From Brachionus manjavacas (lineage: Eukaryota; Rotifera; Eurotatoria; Ploima; Brachionidae): a DNA stretch of 64,000 bases. The position numbers and the translations under genes were made by a program. Numbering within the stretch: the first letter of the stretch is position 1; every line of letters starts with the position of its first letter. The stretch lies in assembly GCA_019054805.1 (NCBI GenBank), contig JAHQIY010000002.1, forward strand, positions 5,332,001 to 5,396,000. The letters are read 5' to 3'. This document shows positions 36,981-48,529 of this stretch, piece after piece. Under the pieces are notes generated by a model, which was given only the letters and a program-made list of their open reading frames with translations, ran no database searches and was not told the origin of the DNA.

Positions 36981-39900
36981 TTATTCATCAGACTCATTAT
37001 CACTGTTAGCACCAAGCAAAACAGGAGCTTCCTGAAGGTTATCTGATCTTTGTCTTTTAGCTCTTCGAGCTTCTTTTTCTTTGAGCCTTTTTTCTCGGTG
37101 CTCGCGTTTAACTCTCTGTCTATATAATTGCTTATCATATACATCTTCATTTTGAAGCATTTTTCTAGCCTCTTCTATGTTAATTCCACTATATTCAGCT
37201 TGGTCATTTTTTTTGTCTAATTCATCAGCTAATTGGTCTGTCAAATTAACCGATTTCGGAACATTTATTCCATCAGCTATTCGATTGCCATCTTCATCAA
37301 ATAAAACTTTTTCATTTATTTTTATATTCTTTTTTTTGAGTCGTTTAGCTACTGCAGCCTTGGACTTTACTTTGACTTTTTTAGATATTTGAGTATCATC
37401 AGGCGTGTCTTCGCTATCTGTTGATATATTGACATTTTTTTTCACAGTGAATAAAGAGCCTGCTTCTTCGTCATTTTGCGTAAACTCGGCAAAATTTAAT
37501 GGTTGCTTGACTTTTTTTATAACTAATTTGTTATCGATTAGCTTCTTTACCACTTTTGTTTTTTCGGTTTCTGCACCTGATGCATCTTCTGTGTCTTCTT
37601 CGCCTTGGCTATCTTTCATTTTGATAATTGATATTTCTTTATTCGATGTTTTATTTTGATTTTTGGCAAGTCGAATTTTTGGTGCAACTACCAATCCCAA
37701 TGATGATGAAAATTTTACCAAGTCTATATTTTCTATATTAAATATTTTCTTATTACTCATCAGATAAATCGATCTCATGTACGCCTTGAGTGCCTAAAAA
37801 AATTAATTTTGAACACGCAAATTACATTTTTTAAGTAGATTTAAGTAAATTTTCGTGATTTAACTATAATATACTTTGATAATTTACGTAAAATTACTTT
37901 AAAAAATGGTTAAGTGTTAAAATTATAAAAAAATAAAGATTTTTGAATTTTTTTTCCTTTACTCTTTTTTCCTAAGAACGCTTTATATTAAAAAGTCACA
38001 TTATACATAAATATTATTGCTAAATTGGATTTTAAGCTTCTCGTGTTTAACAATAAAAGAACCGGATGGGTCATTTCGATCTGTTTTGAAAAATTTTGAA
38101 ATCTCAAAAAATTAAGATCTTACAATGATTAGTAGCTTATTTTTTGACTTTAAATTCATTTTTTTAGATATTTGATTTTTTTTGCACAGAACAAGATCTT
38201 AACTCATTAATTGAGATCTTGTTCTGTGCAAAAAAAATGTTTAAGTTCATAAATATTTTGATTTAATATTTAACTTAAATATTAAATATTATTGTCCAAA
38301 ATATTTAATATTTAAGTATTTAAGTCCAAAAATCTGAATAATCATTTTTCATTTTTTAGCAAAATAAAACATATTTTACTACAAGAAAATGTTGCTTAAT
38401 AAAAAATTTTTGCTCAAAAGATCTTAAAACAAGCGCGGAAAACTAAGACCGCTTATTTTTTTAAATACAATTTAAAAGTTATTAGAGAAAGTTTTTAAAA
38501 AAAGTTAAATAGTGAATAAACCTTAAAGAAATTTTAACTAATTATCAGTACAGGTTCAGAAAAAAAAAAAAAATAAAAGCCAATTTATTCCTAATGAGTT
38601 AAGTATACATTGAGAAGGCATTTTACAATGTTTGGCAAATTGGTCTATTTCATTAATTAAACAAACTATTAAATAAAATTATCTTTCGCATTAAGAAAAT
38701 TAAATCTTGGTTTTTAAAATATTTTTGAATGACGATCTAAATAATTTTGGAGAAGTTCATTCATGGTGGGTCATTTCGAATGTTGAGGGTTGTGAAGTTT
38801 TTTCAATTGGAGCTTTTCAATTCAGAAAATTATTTTTAGCTTTAAGGAATAATAAAATCCGAAAATAGATGTCTGCAAAAACTCTGCAAAATAATTGCAC
38901 AATTGATTAAGGCGTGAAGTATGCAGAGTTTTTGCAGACTTAGTTTATTGCATTAAGCAAAAATCAACCAAAAACTTCAAACTTTGAATTAAATTTTAAA
39001 ATTAACAAGAAAATGGAGATTAAGTGAAAGAACAAGCAAAAGTGTTAGCTAATTTTTCAACAAAGAGTGCAGATTTTACTCAAATAAGCCTGAAGTTTCC
39101 CCTAAAATGCAGAAGTGGAACCGAAAATTTCCCAACATTTTTCATACTAAAACACTGAACCGCGAAATTGAAATTAAAGAATTGAAAAAAACTTGAAAAG
39201 TTAAATATTTGATAAAATTTAGGCTTTTTTGAAGATTAACGATGTTTTTGTAAAAAAATTATTCAAGAAAAATTTTAAATAATTATTTATTTTTTAAATG
39301 AATCTTTATTTTTAAAATCCATGTTCGAACTGCACAAATGTGTGACATTATAAATTCCTGAAGCAAAATTTTAAAAATTAAAAGTCAAAATGAACTATGG
39401 TTTTGTTCAGACTCTTCAATTAAATATGTTTTTATAAAAAAATCTCTAATTAAATTTTTATCCACTAATTAAATTAATGAATATTTTGTAAATGATTAAT
39501 AGCTTAATTTTTTAAAATAACGTAATCATTCCGCACAAACGCCTCCTACATAAATTGAGCAGTTACGGACTGAGTAAACGATTGATCGAATGGCTTAAAG
39601 AATTTTTAAGCGGAAGGGTTCAGCGCGTTGTGCTTGGAGATGCAGTTTCGGATTGGTCAGAAGTACTGAGTGGCGTACCTCAAGGGTCTGCTTTGCCCTT
39701 TGCTTTTTGTTATATATATAAACGACCTACCTGACATCATTTCAAACAAAATAGAAATTTATGCCGATGACTCGAAGATTCTTGGAGTAGTTAACAACTT
39801 GCATGATAGGACAAATATGCAGAAAGACCTAGATGCTCTGTGTGAATGAATTGATGTATGGAGAATGGGTCTCTGTGCTCAAAAATGTAAGATTATGCAT

Positions 39901-42742
39901 TTTGGAAGGCTAAATGCTAGATTTTCGTATGAAACATCGGGAAAAGAGGGATTGGATAAAAATCAACTGTGTACCACTGAGTGTGAAAAGGATCTAGGCG
40001 TTATGGTGTCTTCAGACCTTAAATGGGCATGTCAAGTAAAGAACGCGTGCGCGAAATCAAATAAGGCACTCGGAATTCTTAAAAGAACATTTTTAAGTAG
40101 AGAAGAAACCCTTTGGTTGAAACTTTATATGTCTTTGGTTAGACCTCACCTCGACTATGCAGTTCAAGTTTGGAATCCGAGCAAAAAAGATGACGTAAAA
40201 GCATTAGAAAAAGTACAAGAGCGTGCAACGAAAATTCCTTGGTCACTAAGAGAAATTTCATACGAGGAAAGGCTTGCCAGATTGGGTTTAACAAAGCTTA
40301 GTGAGAGAAGGGTAAGAGGTGATTTGATTGAGGTTTTTAAAGTGATTAACGGTCATGAAAAAGTGTCTAAGATCCACTTTTTCATGACCGTTACCAGAGA
40401 ACTTCTGGATCATGTTGGCAGGAATGGACCGATACCGAGGTTAAGAGGAAACAGCGCAAAAGTTCAAAGCGATAGTTTTCCAGCACAAAAAAGAAATGAT
40501 TTTTCTGCCGCAGTGAGTGCTAGACACGTTTTTTTCTCGAACAGAGTAGTTCCGCACTGGAAAAGACTTCCTGAGGAGGTGGTTAAAGCTAATACAGTTA
40601 ATGGCTTCAAAGGAGCATTAGATAGGTTTAACAGAATTGGCTGCTAAAGCTTCATACGCCTTTAAGCGGTGATGAGCTCAGATTTCCTACTTGTTAGGAT
40701 TTCGCAGCTACTACTAACAAATACTACTACTAATAAATTGAGTGACATGTCTTTAAAATAGAGTACTTTATTCAAAATTGAGCACTGTTTAAAAAAAATG
40801 AAAATTTAATTTTAGTGACATTTAATAAAAAGTGAAAACATTTTACAGCTATTAACAATTGTTAACGCTTATATAAAATTCTTTAAAAAATGAAAATTGA
40901 ATTAACTATGTTAAAGTCGGATGTTTTTATGTTTTTTTTACATGAGTCAAATTTATTCATTTTTTAAGACATGTCATTAAAATTGAACATTACTCTTTTT
41001 AAAACCAGAGCTCATTTTTTAGTGACATGTGATTATTTGATTTAGTAAAATGTCACTAAATTCGGATAATTACGTTATAAAAATAATATAAAAGAATTTC
41101 ATTTTTTGATTCCGCATTTTAGGGACACCAAGTTTTAAATAAAATTTTTTGATAAGTAGATAATAAGCTATTAGATATTTAACATTTTTACTTACTCTTT
41201 TAGCTGATTCTTTAAGTTCGACATCACTTGCACATATCGACTGAAGCTTGGAATCAATATTTTCGATTCTTTTCATATTAACTCTTAAATTTAAAATAAA
41301 CAGGTAAAAAATTCCTAAAGATTGATATATTTTTTTACTCTATTTTTGTGATGGGTATTTTTTTAGCTTGCAAATCATTGATCATTTCAGTTTCTTCAAA
41401 TGGTGTTAGTACTAATATACCTTGACCATCTTTCTCATATCTGGCAGTTCGACCGACTCGATGAATGTAAGTGTTTACGTCTGGTGGACAGTCCATTTGA
41501 ACAACCCAGTTAATAGACGGAAAATCAAGACCACGAGCTGCAATATCTGTTGCAAATAAAACAGCTGATATTTTTCTTACATATTGGTCATAAATTTCCA
41601 TTCTTTTAAGCTGATTCATTGTACCATAAAGTGCCAAAGTGGTCATGCCGGTCTGTAAGCGAGTAAGCGCCTCATACACATATTTCACTTGTTTACAACT
41701 CTGAAAAAAGACAATAATTTTTTGGTTCAAATGATTGCGAATAAACGACCATAAGAAACTTATTTTATCATGGGTATCGCAAATTGCATAATTTTGTACC
41801 AAATTCTGAGGAGTACTCACGGCTGAATTTTCATGGACTGAGACATAAGTAGGATTTTTCAAGCTCAAACGAGCTAAATCTTTAATTGATTTGGTTTGTG
41901 TGGCGGAAAAAAGCATTGTTTGACGACTTTGTGGTAAATTTTCAATAATAGCATTCATTGTCTCGGCGAAACCAAGATCTAGAATGCGATCAGCTTCGTC
42001 AAGGACTAAAATCTTTAAATTGTCGCAAGAAAATCCCACAGTTTCGTCCATATGCTGGAGCAAACGACCCGGAGTACAAATAATTATGTTTGTTTGATTA
42101 ATTATTTTTGATTCGGTTTTTAAGTCTTTGCCTCCGATTACTAGACCAGCGCTAAAGTCATGGAAACGGCCAACTTTTTTCAACACCTCAAAAGTTTGAT
42201 AAGCCAGTTCTCTGGTCGGAGAAATCACAAGGACCCCAAGTCCATCCAGTTTTGTCCATTTGGAAGAATACAAAATTTCAAGTATCTTGAATTTTTCAAG
42301 TTAAAAGTCAACTTAAAAAGAAATTAAAAAAATTACAGGTATTAAAAAAGCTAATGTTTTTCCACTGCCAGTTTTGGCCGCTCCAAGTAAATCATATCCT
42401 TTCAGAGCAATTCCTATAGATTCGCGCTGAATCTCAGTTGGTTTATTATAGTTTGCTTTTTTTAGACCATCTTTAGTTCGCTTTGACAATGGAAAATCAT
42501 CAAAACTCTCTATTTTGCTCGAATCTATCTGAATAAATTTTTTAAGATGTATTTTTCATTTTCTGACCATTTAAATTTTTTACCTCTTCATATAATGGTG
42601 CTAATTGACTTATTTCTTCATCAATTTGTTTCCAGACAGGAATTTTTTTTGTAAAATTGGGCTGAAATTTTTTTTTGTTATTTTTGTTAAATTTATTCTT
42701 TTTCACTCCATTAGTTGGGTTTTTTGAATGTTCGAAACTCAT
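36981..42742 (-). CDS. DDX10: DEAD-box RNA helicase DDX10 (Dbp4)
   Basis: Five exons on the minus strand, 42742-42584, 42528-42337, 42285-41339, 41283-41196 and 37793-36981, give 732 residues. DDX10/Dbp4 is a nucleolar helicase that helps release U14 snoRNA and mature 18S rRNA. Motifs in order: Q-motif region '[10 protein letters not shown]...NKPTEIQ', motif I 'AAKTGSGKT', '[13 protein letters not shown]', '[13 protein letters not shown]' (DDX10-specific), '[11 protein letters not shown]', 'SATQTKS', '[17 protein letters not shown]' and 'HRVGRTARY'. The DDX10-type region after the core is split over exons 3-5: 'KSFVxYxRSxYLM' of orthologues corresponds to '[12 protein letters not shown]' at the exon 5 start. 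The tail has the conserved '[20 protein letters not shown]' and a basic '[20 protein letters not shown]' helix. It is shorter than human (875) because the acidic linker is reduced. Intron 4 is 3.4 kb and contains a LINE; the others are 51-55 nt. Confidence 0.94.
38176..38237. repeat. Perfect 24-bp hairpin
   Basis: Bases 38176-38199 (eight T, then GCACAGAACAAGATCT) are exactly complementary to 38214-38237, leaving a 14-nt loop. It lies in DDX10 intron 4. No flanking duplication or coding content was found. Confidence 0.85.
38871..38939. repeat. Perfect 18-bp inverted repeat with 33-nt spacer
   Basis: GTCTGCAAAAACTCTGCA at 38871-38888 is exactly repeated in inverse at 38922-38939. It lies in DDX10 intron 4, about 650 bp upstream of the CR1-like LINE. 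Confidence 0.85.
39530..40740 (+). mobile_element. CR1-like LINE remnant in DDX10 intron 4
   Basis: The plus-strand translation covers the reverse transcriptase and C-terminal region of a CR1-type element: '[18 protein letters not shown]', '[12 protein letters not shown]', then after a frameshift '[11 protein letters not shown]', catalytic 'YADDSKILG' (near 39760), a stop for Trp, and then an intact frame 39865-40647 with '[20 protein letters not shown]' and '[17 protein letters not shown]'. The endonuclease and 5' half are absent. The 3' end carries short ACTACTA repeats near 40703-40733, which resembles the simple-repeat tails of CR1-like elements. The frameshift and stop make it inactive, although the last 260 codons are open, so the insertion may be fairly young. 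Confidence 0.88.
40348..40392. repeat. Perfect 18-bp hairpin inside the LINE frame
   Basis: AACGGTCATGAAAAAGTG at 40348-40365 is exactly complementary to 40375-40392, with a 9-nt loop. It falls within the open part of the CR1-like frame and encodes '[16 protein letters not shown]'. A template-switch copy event is a plausible origin. Confidence 0.8.
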
Positions 42743-42906
42743 TTTTTCAAATCAAAAATTTAATAATTTTTTTTTACTTTTTGAATATAATGAAAAAAAA
42801 TAATTAAATGCATAAATAAAACGTGAGCGCAAATTTTATTTAAATAAAACAAAGTTAACTTTAATTTTCTCTCTTAAATCATCGAGTTTATAAAATAAGT
42901 TTAAAC

Positions 42907-45900
42907 TTAGAAGCGTCCATTTTCTTTAAATCGTTTTTCCATTCGTTTTTTGACCACTGCCAACATTTTTTGACTTTTTTCTCTCTTTTGCTGATCATCC
43001 AAATTGTCCCATTCATTCTGTCCTAAATAATGCCCGAAAACTTCCATTTCTGCAGCTTTTAGATCTTCTTTATGCATTTTAAGATCTTGAATAGTCAAGT
43101 TGTCCAGTAGCTTATTATTTTCACCTTCGCCTTCCGAAACTAAAGAAAATTATAAAAAAAGTTTACTTTAATTCATTTAAATGAAGATACTTCTTCCCAC
43201 AGAATATTTGAGTTTTAGCAACAGATCAGCCACAGGCTGTTGAACTGTATTATTATTAGACAATATGTATTTTCGGTCTTCTTTCGGTTTTGGCGGTTCT
43301 ACCGGCTCTCGGTCAGCAGGGCGAATAATTTCTTTTGGCTAAAATTATAATTTTAAAACAACACTTTTAATAATTGATAAAATTTTACTGGTCTTTTCCT
43401 AAGCTCTTCAAGCTCACGCTTAAGACGCTCAACTTCCTCTTTAGCCGCTCTTTCAGCCATTATTCGTCGAGCTATTTCAGCTTTCAAAGCTTCGTCTGCA
43501 TCATTTGGACTTAAAAAATACATTTTTTTTCATTCATTTAATTTTTTTAATTCGCTTAATCACATTCTGGTCCTAGTTGTTCTCCGCGGTATTATATCTT
43601 GATGCCAGTGCTCCCAAGGCTGCATGCGGCCTACTGTTGGGTCTATTATTGGTCCAACACGAGAGCTTGAATTCAATTTTGTCTGTAAATTTCTGAAGAA
43701 ATATTTATTTAAAATTGTTTGAATTTGGCGAGTTTGAATAAAACTGGTCTGATTTTTGATACAATCATTGAACATGTCCACATTATTTACGGACATAAGC
43801 TGGTCTCTTAGTAGCATTAGAATAATAGCTGTTATAATTGGTATAAATTCTTCGTGATAACCGACCACATCTAGGAAAAATTTTAGATTTTGCTTACAAA
43901 TTTTTTGAAACTTACCACTTCCAATCGTGTACTGGTCCCACACAAACATTAAAGCATGAAGATTCAAATAGCTTGAGAAAAGACTTTTGATTAATGGATT
44001 GCAGCAAACTTTCATTAGGACCAGATCAGAGCTAGCTAAAATTAGAAAAATTAAAGTTGATCAAATTAAATTCAAGTTTTAATAAGTGCTAGTTCAAAAA
44101 ATTCGGGATAAATGCCAATTTTTTGGTCCTAAGACATCAGCCTTTTACAGACCTACCGAATTTAGCTTAATTTTTATTAAAAGTTTTGGTAAATTATTTA
44201 AAGTAGATATTGAATTTCTAAGCCTGCTAGTCAATTAATAATTTTAGGTTTTAAGTGCGAATTTCAGTAATTATCATAGAAAATTATTTAAATTTAATTT
44301 AATTTTTTAAAAGTCATTTATTAAACCTTAATTTACTAAATTCAATGATTCGAGATAAACAGTCAGAAAGTTGGAATTAATCATCATTAGATTTAAATCT
44401 AACCAACTGATGAGGCATAATATTGACCAAGCTTTGATGCCCAAAATGATCAAAAGAAGTTTTAATTAAGAAATAAATTGTTTTTATTTAATAGAATTAG
44501 GGCAGAGGTACAAAGTATTCTAAATCCAAAAATGACTCTTTTATTTTTATCTATATCTGCGTTCTTTAATTTCGTCTACCAGTTTATTAAAATTTAACTC
44601 AGAATCTAATTCAATACCAAGAAACTTAAGTTCTTTTTGGTTCACTATTTTGTTTCCATAATTTTTAAGTTAAGATTATCACTCTCTTTCTTGTACTTTG
44701 AACAAGACTTTTCAACTGATATCTTCATTTTCCATTTAATAAACCAATGTTCTAGTTCGTTGGTGTATTTATTTATTTTATTTACCTTTTTGTTGTAAAT
44801 AAAGAATGTAACTTGATCTTCTGCGAAAATCAGAGAGTATTCATTATTTGTTTTGTCTCTTTTGGGATGTCATTAATATATATACTAAATAAAAGAGGAC
44901 TAATTACTGAGCCTTGGGGGATACTTCTGCATTTATGCTATTAAATAATAACAGTTTATATTTACTAAAATACTTAAAAACGCTGCATCATTTGGACATC
45001 TAAAAATGGTTTTCAACACAAAAACTGCTAGAAAATTAGCAGAAAAATTCAACATGGCATCTGACAGGTCAAATTCAGGCTTGACATAAAAGCGATCAAG
45101 TTATTCAAATTGAATATTTAAGGCTCAAAAATAGTGAGCTAAAGAACGACATTTTTCACATAGAGAAGCGCTGAGTAGCATAAGCCTCTCTGGGAAAGTT
45201 GAAAAGCCTTCAAATATTAACTTACTGAACCAATACCTATCTAAAAAAATATCTTTATAAAACTTATGTATCACAAGTTCTTGTGATAGTTATTAATTAA
45301 TAACTTGTTATTCATGCTTCAGGTTTAGTATTTTTTTATTAAGTTAAATTTATAAAAAAATATTGTTAATAAAAATATTCTTAATGAAGGTGTTAATTTT
45401 ATTCGCATGACAAAATTTTTGTTAACACTATTTAGCGAACGTGATCTTGTATTTTAAAAAAAAACTTGAAAAGGAAAGAATGAATATCATACCTAATTTA
45501 GATGGCAAATTTTTTTCTGAAAATGCAATCATTTTAAAAAAAATCGAAAATAAAAAGTTACTTACAATTTTTACTAGCTAAATTTTTAATATAACTTAGC
45601 AATGACATATCATGTTGATCCAAAATATTAATTACTTTCTTAATATAAAAATCCAATTCAGAGCTTTCATTCTTTAAAATAAAAAAAATAACGAATTTTA
45701 TTAAAAAACTAAATTATTTCTTACAAAGGGATTATTAGAACTTATGATGGCATTTGGTAATGTTTTGACAAATTGTATGAAGATTTCAATGAGCAAAGCC
45801 ATCGATCTTTCACTCGGACTTTCATTTCTATTTTATAAGATTAAAATTAATACAAGATCAAAGTTTTTAGGAAAAATTGGCTTTTTTTTTTAATTACTTT

Positions 45901-46693
45901 AAAAATTCAGGATGATGTGCATTAACGATTGGTAAAGCATATAAATATTCCCATTCAAACAAACTACGTTTTTCCTTTATCGTTGAATGATAATATGATA
46001 AAATACCTTTTAGTGAATTCGATATACCAATTGATCCATTCATTTCTTTAAATGTAGCTTCCGAATTTATGATGCTATCACATTTTCGCTGAATTTCAGC
46101 ATCTTGAGGTGAAAGACACAATTTAGGACTCTTCTCTAATTTTTGGACAAACAATTTTCTCTCATTGGGGTTTGAATAATAAAGTTGCCAAGTCAGAAAT
46201 CTAATCGGCTGAGGAATTGACTGATTCAAGAAGACTTTCAATTTGTACTTTTGCTCCGGATTTTTTCTCAACAGAGTAACTATTCCTTCCGCTGTCGTAT
46301 CAAGAACTAAATCAGTTTTAGTATCAGCCAGACTTTCTTCAAGCATCTTGCGAGCTACTTGATTGTTAACAGTTTGATCAAGGATATAAGAAAGCTTGGA
46401 CTGTAAATTCTCGTAAACACGGCCACCATCTGAACTAGCTAGTGATCGAGCGGCCCTTTCTAGTATTAAATTTTTTTCATCTTCAGTTAATTCGGAAAAA
46501 TAGCTTATATGACTTTGGGATAAATGTTGATCAACTGCATCATAAATATGTTTGCTTAATTCAGCCCATTCCTTAAAAATCAAGTTAGATTTGGTTTTGA
46601 TTTTATCTTTAGAAAGATAATTACATTAGATTTGGTGGCATCTTCTCGTACATCTGTCAGCCAAGATGGAATTGTATGTTTACTCAAAGCCAT
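42907..46693 (-). CDS. Unnamed protein with a TBC-like helical region and C-terminal coiled coil
   Basis: Nine exons on the minus strand: 46693-46625, 46571-45898, 45827-45725, 45671-45566, 44035-43916, 43870-43564, 43509-43389, 43338-43191 and 43139-42907. Every phase closes, giving 603 residues. The N-terminus is 'MALSKHTIPSWLTDVRED'. The segment 'LNQSIPQPIRFLTWQLYYSN' looks like the 'P..LR...W..L' start of a TBC (Rab-GAP) domain. 'NLHALMFVWDQYTIG' followed by 'GYHEEFIPIITAIILMLLRD' resembles the later TBC helices, but the TBC arginine and glutamine fingers are not evident, so catalysis is doubtful. Residues about 445-495 are a charged coiled coil ('KAEIARRIMAERAAKEEVER'). I cannot name the orthologue. 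It lies just 164 bp upstream of DDX10 on the same strand. Intron 4 (1.5 kb) holds a LINE remnant. The 45-nt intron 43871-43915 has no stop and is a multiple of three. Confidence 0.75.
44036..45565 (-). other. Large intron 4 of the TBC-like gene
   Basis: The donor GTAAGT at 45565 and acceptor TTTTAG at 44036 join phase 1 (T + CT gives Ser). It contains a decayed LINE fragment at 44550-44935 on the same strand. The rest is A+T-rich without features I can name. Confidence 0.75.
44550..44935 (-). mobile_element. Jockey-like LINE reverse transcriptase fragment
   Basis: The minus-strand translation, with several frame changes, gives 'SIPQGSVISPLLFSIYINDI', then 'YSLIFAEDQVTF' at the position of the catalytic F/YADD box, then 'WKMKISVEKSCSKY' and 'KELKFLGIELDSELNF'. 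These are successive reverse transcriptase blocks of a Jockey-type element. The first catalytic Asp is replaced by Glu (AED), and frameshifts break the frame. It is a dead fragment inside intron 4 of the TBC-like gene. Confidence 0.8.
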
Positions 46694-47521
46694 ATTGAAA
46701 TTAAAGTTTTTGAAATGATGAGTAAATTTTTATTATAATTTTAGTTCAAAAATTCGAATAACTATAGAAACCTGGAGTTTTTCTGAAAAAAAAATAAACT
46801 TTCAAAATATGTTTCCATTTGAAGAAAAAAAAGAAGTGATTGAAGCCATTCTTTAGTTTTTAAATAAAAAAGGAAAACTTTTCTAAATGAAAATAATTTT
46901 TTCAAAAAATCATTCATCTCAATTTAAATAATTTAAATAATTAATTGGATTACAAAATCGATTTTTCATAAAATTTTTTATAAATTTTCTAAGGATCGGA
47001 AAAATTTCATTTTTTAATATCTCACACAAAAATGAAATAGTCTTCTAATACCTAAATAATGTTTTGATATAAAATAGAATTTTTCTTTTAGAAATCTCAA
47101 AATAATTATTATTTTATCTACATTTTTCAAGATTTTTAATTTCGGTTCTGAGTTTTATCTTTTAGTGATATTCTAATTCCATTCGGGTTTTTCAGAAAAT
47201 TTTATTGACCAACCCTAAAATTGAATTTTTCGAAATGATTATTTAAAAAACCCATATCATAAAATTAAAAATCATCTTAAAATTACATTAGACAGCCAAG
47301 AACCAATAGACCAAATCATCAAATTATTTTTTTTAATTAACTGTTAAAATTAAACAAATACATAGCCAAGCAACTAATGGAAAAAAAATGAAAAATGAAA
47401 CGATGACATAAAATCATTTGTGTTTTTCAAAGTTATTAAAGATTCGAAAAATCAATTTTTTTTGATGCTTTATTATTGTGTTTGAAAAAATATATTTAGA
47501 TAAAGTTCAAAAAATTGAAGA
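46694..47521. other. Intergenic region
   Basis: This is 0.8 kb of A+T-rich DNA between the TBC-like gene start and the 3' end of the cysteine-rich gene. No gene or repeat was identified. Confidence 0.6.
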
Positions 47522-48157
47522 TTATGCTTTGACACAAAAGTTTTCCGAACTGCATTTGAGGCCTAGTTTGCAATAATCATTGGATTGAAGGCAACTTTCT
47601 CCTTCATTTCGGTATCTTTCACACATATTCGTATGTTTATTACAGAATTCACCTTGTTGACACGGCATGCCGTTATAGCATTGATTAGTCATTTTTATGC
47701 AATATCCTAAGTTAGGATCGCATTGATAGCCTTGTTCACATTTTACCATAGAACATTTGTCCATGTTAAATGAATTAGGCAGACAATACCCATTTATACA
47801 ATACAAATTTTTATCCGCATTGCAAGTAATTATTTCATTTCCAACATAATCTGGACATTTTTGACCAAGGTCCATATTTTTCATGCATTTCATATAAGTC
47901 GGACTACAAAACATGTCAAACCCACATTTATCATTTCTAGGATCACATTCCATATCATACATTCCTGAATTGTCAACAATACAAGTGTTGGTATTGGGAT
48001 CCAATTTTGTTCCTTCTCCACACCATAATGGGCAAATAACCATTGCGGTTGAAAGATTGCATCCGATGAGAAAAACTAGAACTGTAATAAAAACAATTTA
48101 ATTATCTTGAAATTAATTTTTCTTTTAAGATTTACTTGGAATAAATATTCTATTCAT
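47522..48157 (-). CDS. Cysteine-rich secreted protein A
   Basis: Exons 48157-48136 and 48081-47522 join over a 54-nt intron (phase 1) to give 193 residues. The first exon supplies the signal peptide start; joined, it reads 'MNRIFIPILVFLIGCNLSTA', a good secretion signal. The mature part has a regular series of cysteines in motifs such as 'CGFDMFCSPTYMKC', 'LYCINGYCLP', 'CEQGYQCDPNLGYC' and 'GLKCSSENFCVK'. The spacing recalls EB or dickkopf-like small disulfide modules in invertebrate extracellular proteins. There is no membrane segment after the signal. It is a clear paralogue of the divergent neighbour at 48530-49138, with shared patterns 'FCSP.(Y/F)(M/L)KC' and 'LYC.N..C'. Function is unknown. 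A ligand or matrix role is possible but is inference. Confidence 0.8.
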
Positions 48158-48529
48158 TTTTCTAAAATAAAAGTTTTATGACTTTATCTTCAAAGTTTCA
48201 GTTATTTATATAAATTTTAATGAAGCAGAAAATGTCAAAATTGATTTTTTTTTAATTTTCTATTAGTAATAGATTTAAAAATGATTCCATCAAAAGAGTT
48301 TTTTTCGCTAAATTAAAAGTTTTTAAAATTCACTACTTATAACTAAGATCGCTAATTTTATAAAACAAATTCAAAATTTTTTATTTTTTTAAATCAAACT
48401 AATGTAAATGGACTCTTTTTTCTATGTTATTTTTAAATTTTTTATCTCATACATTAAAATTTGAATAAAAGAAAATGACATTAATTTTCTATTCATAAAT
48501 CGGATTGTTTATTTTACAAAAAAATAAAG
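48158..48529. other. Divergent promoter region between cysteine-rich paralogues
   Basis: This is 372 bp between the two start codons of the divergently transcribed pair. It probably contains a shared bidirectional promoter. The sequence is A+T-rich and no specific site stands out. Confidence 0.5.

Larger units (their letters stand above)
37794..41195 (-). other. DDX10 intron 4 (3.4 kb)
   Basis: The donor is AGA|GTAAGT at 41195 and the acceptor TTTTTTTAG at 37794, phase 0. Contents: two perfect hairpins (38176-38237 and 38871-38939), a CR1-like LINE remnant (39530-40740) in antisense orientation, and at 40741-41060 several scattered copies, in both orientations, of a GTGACATGTC-like motif. 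No independent gene is seen. Confidence 0.8.
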
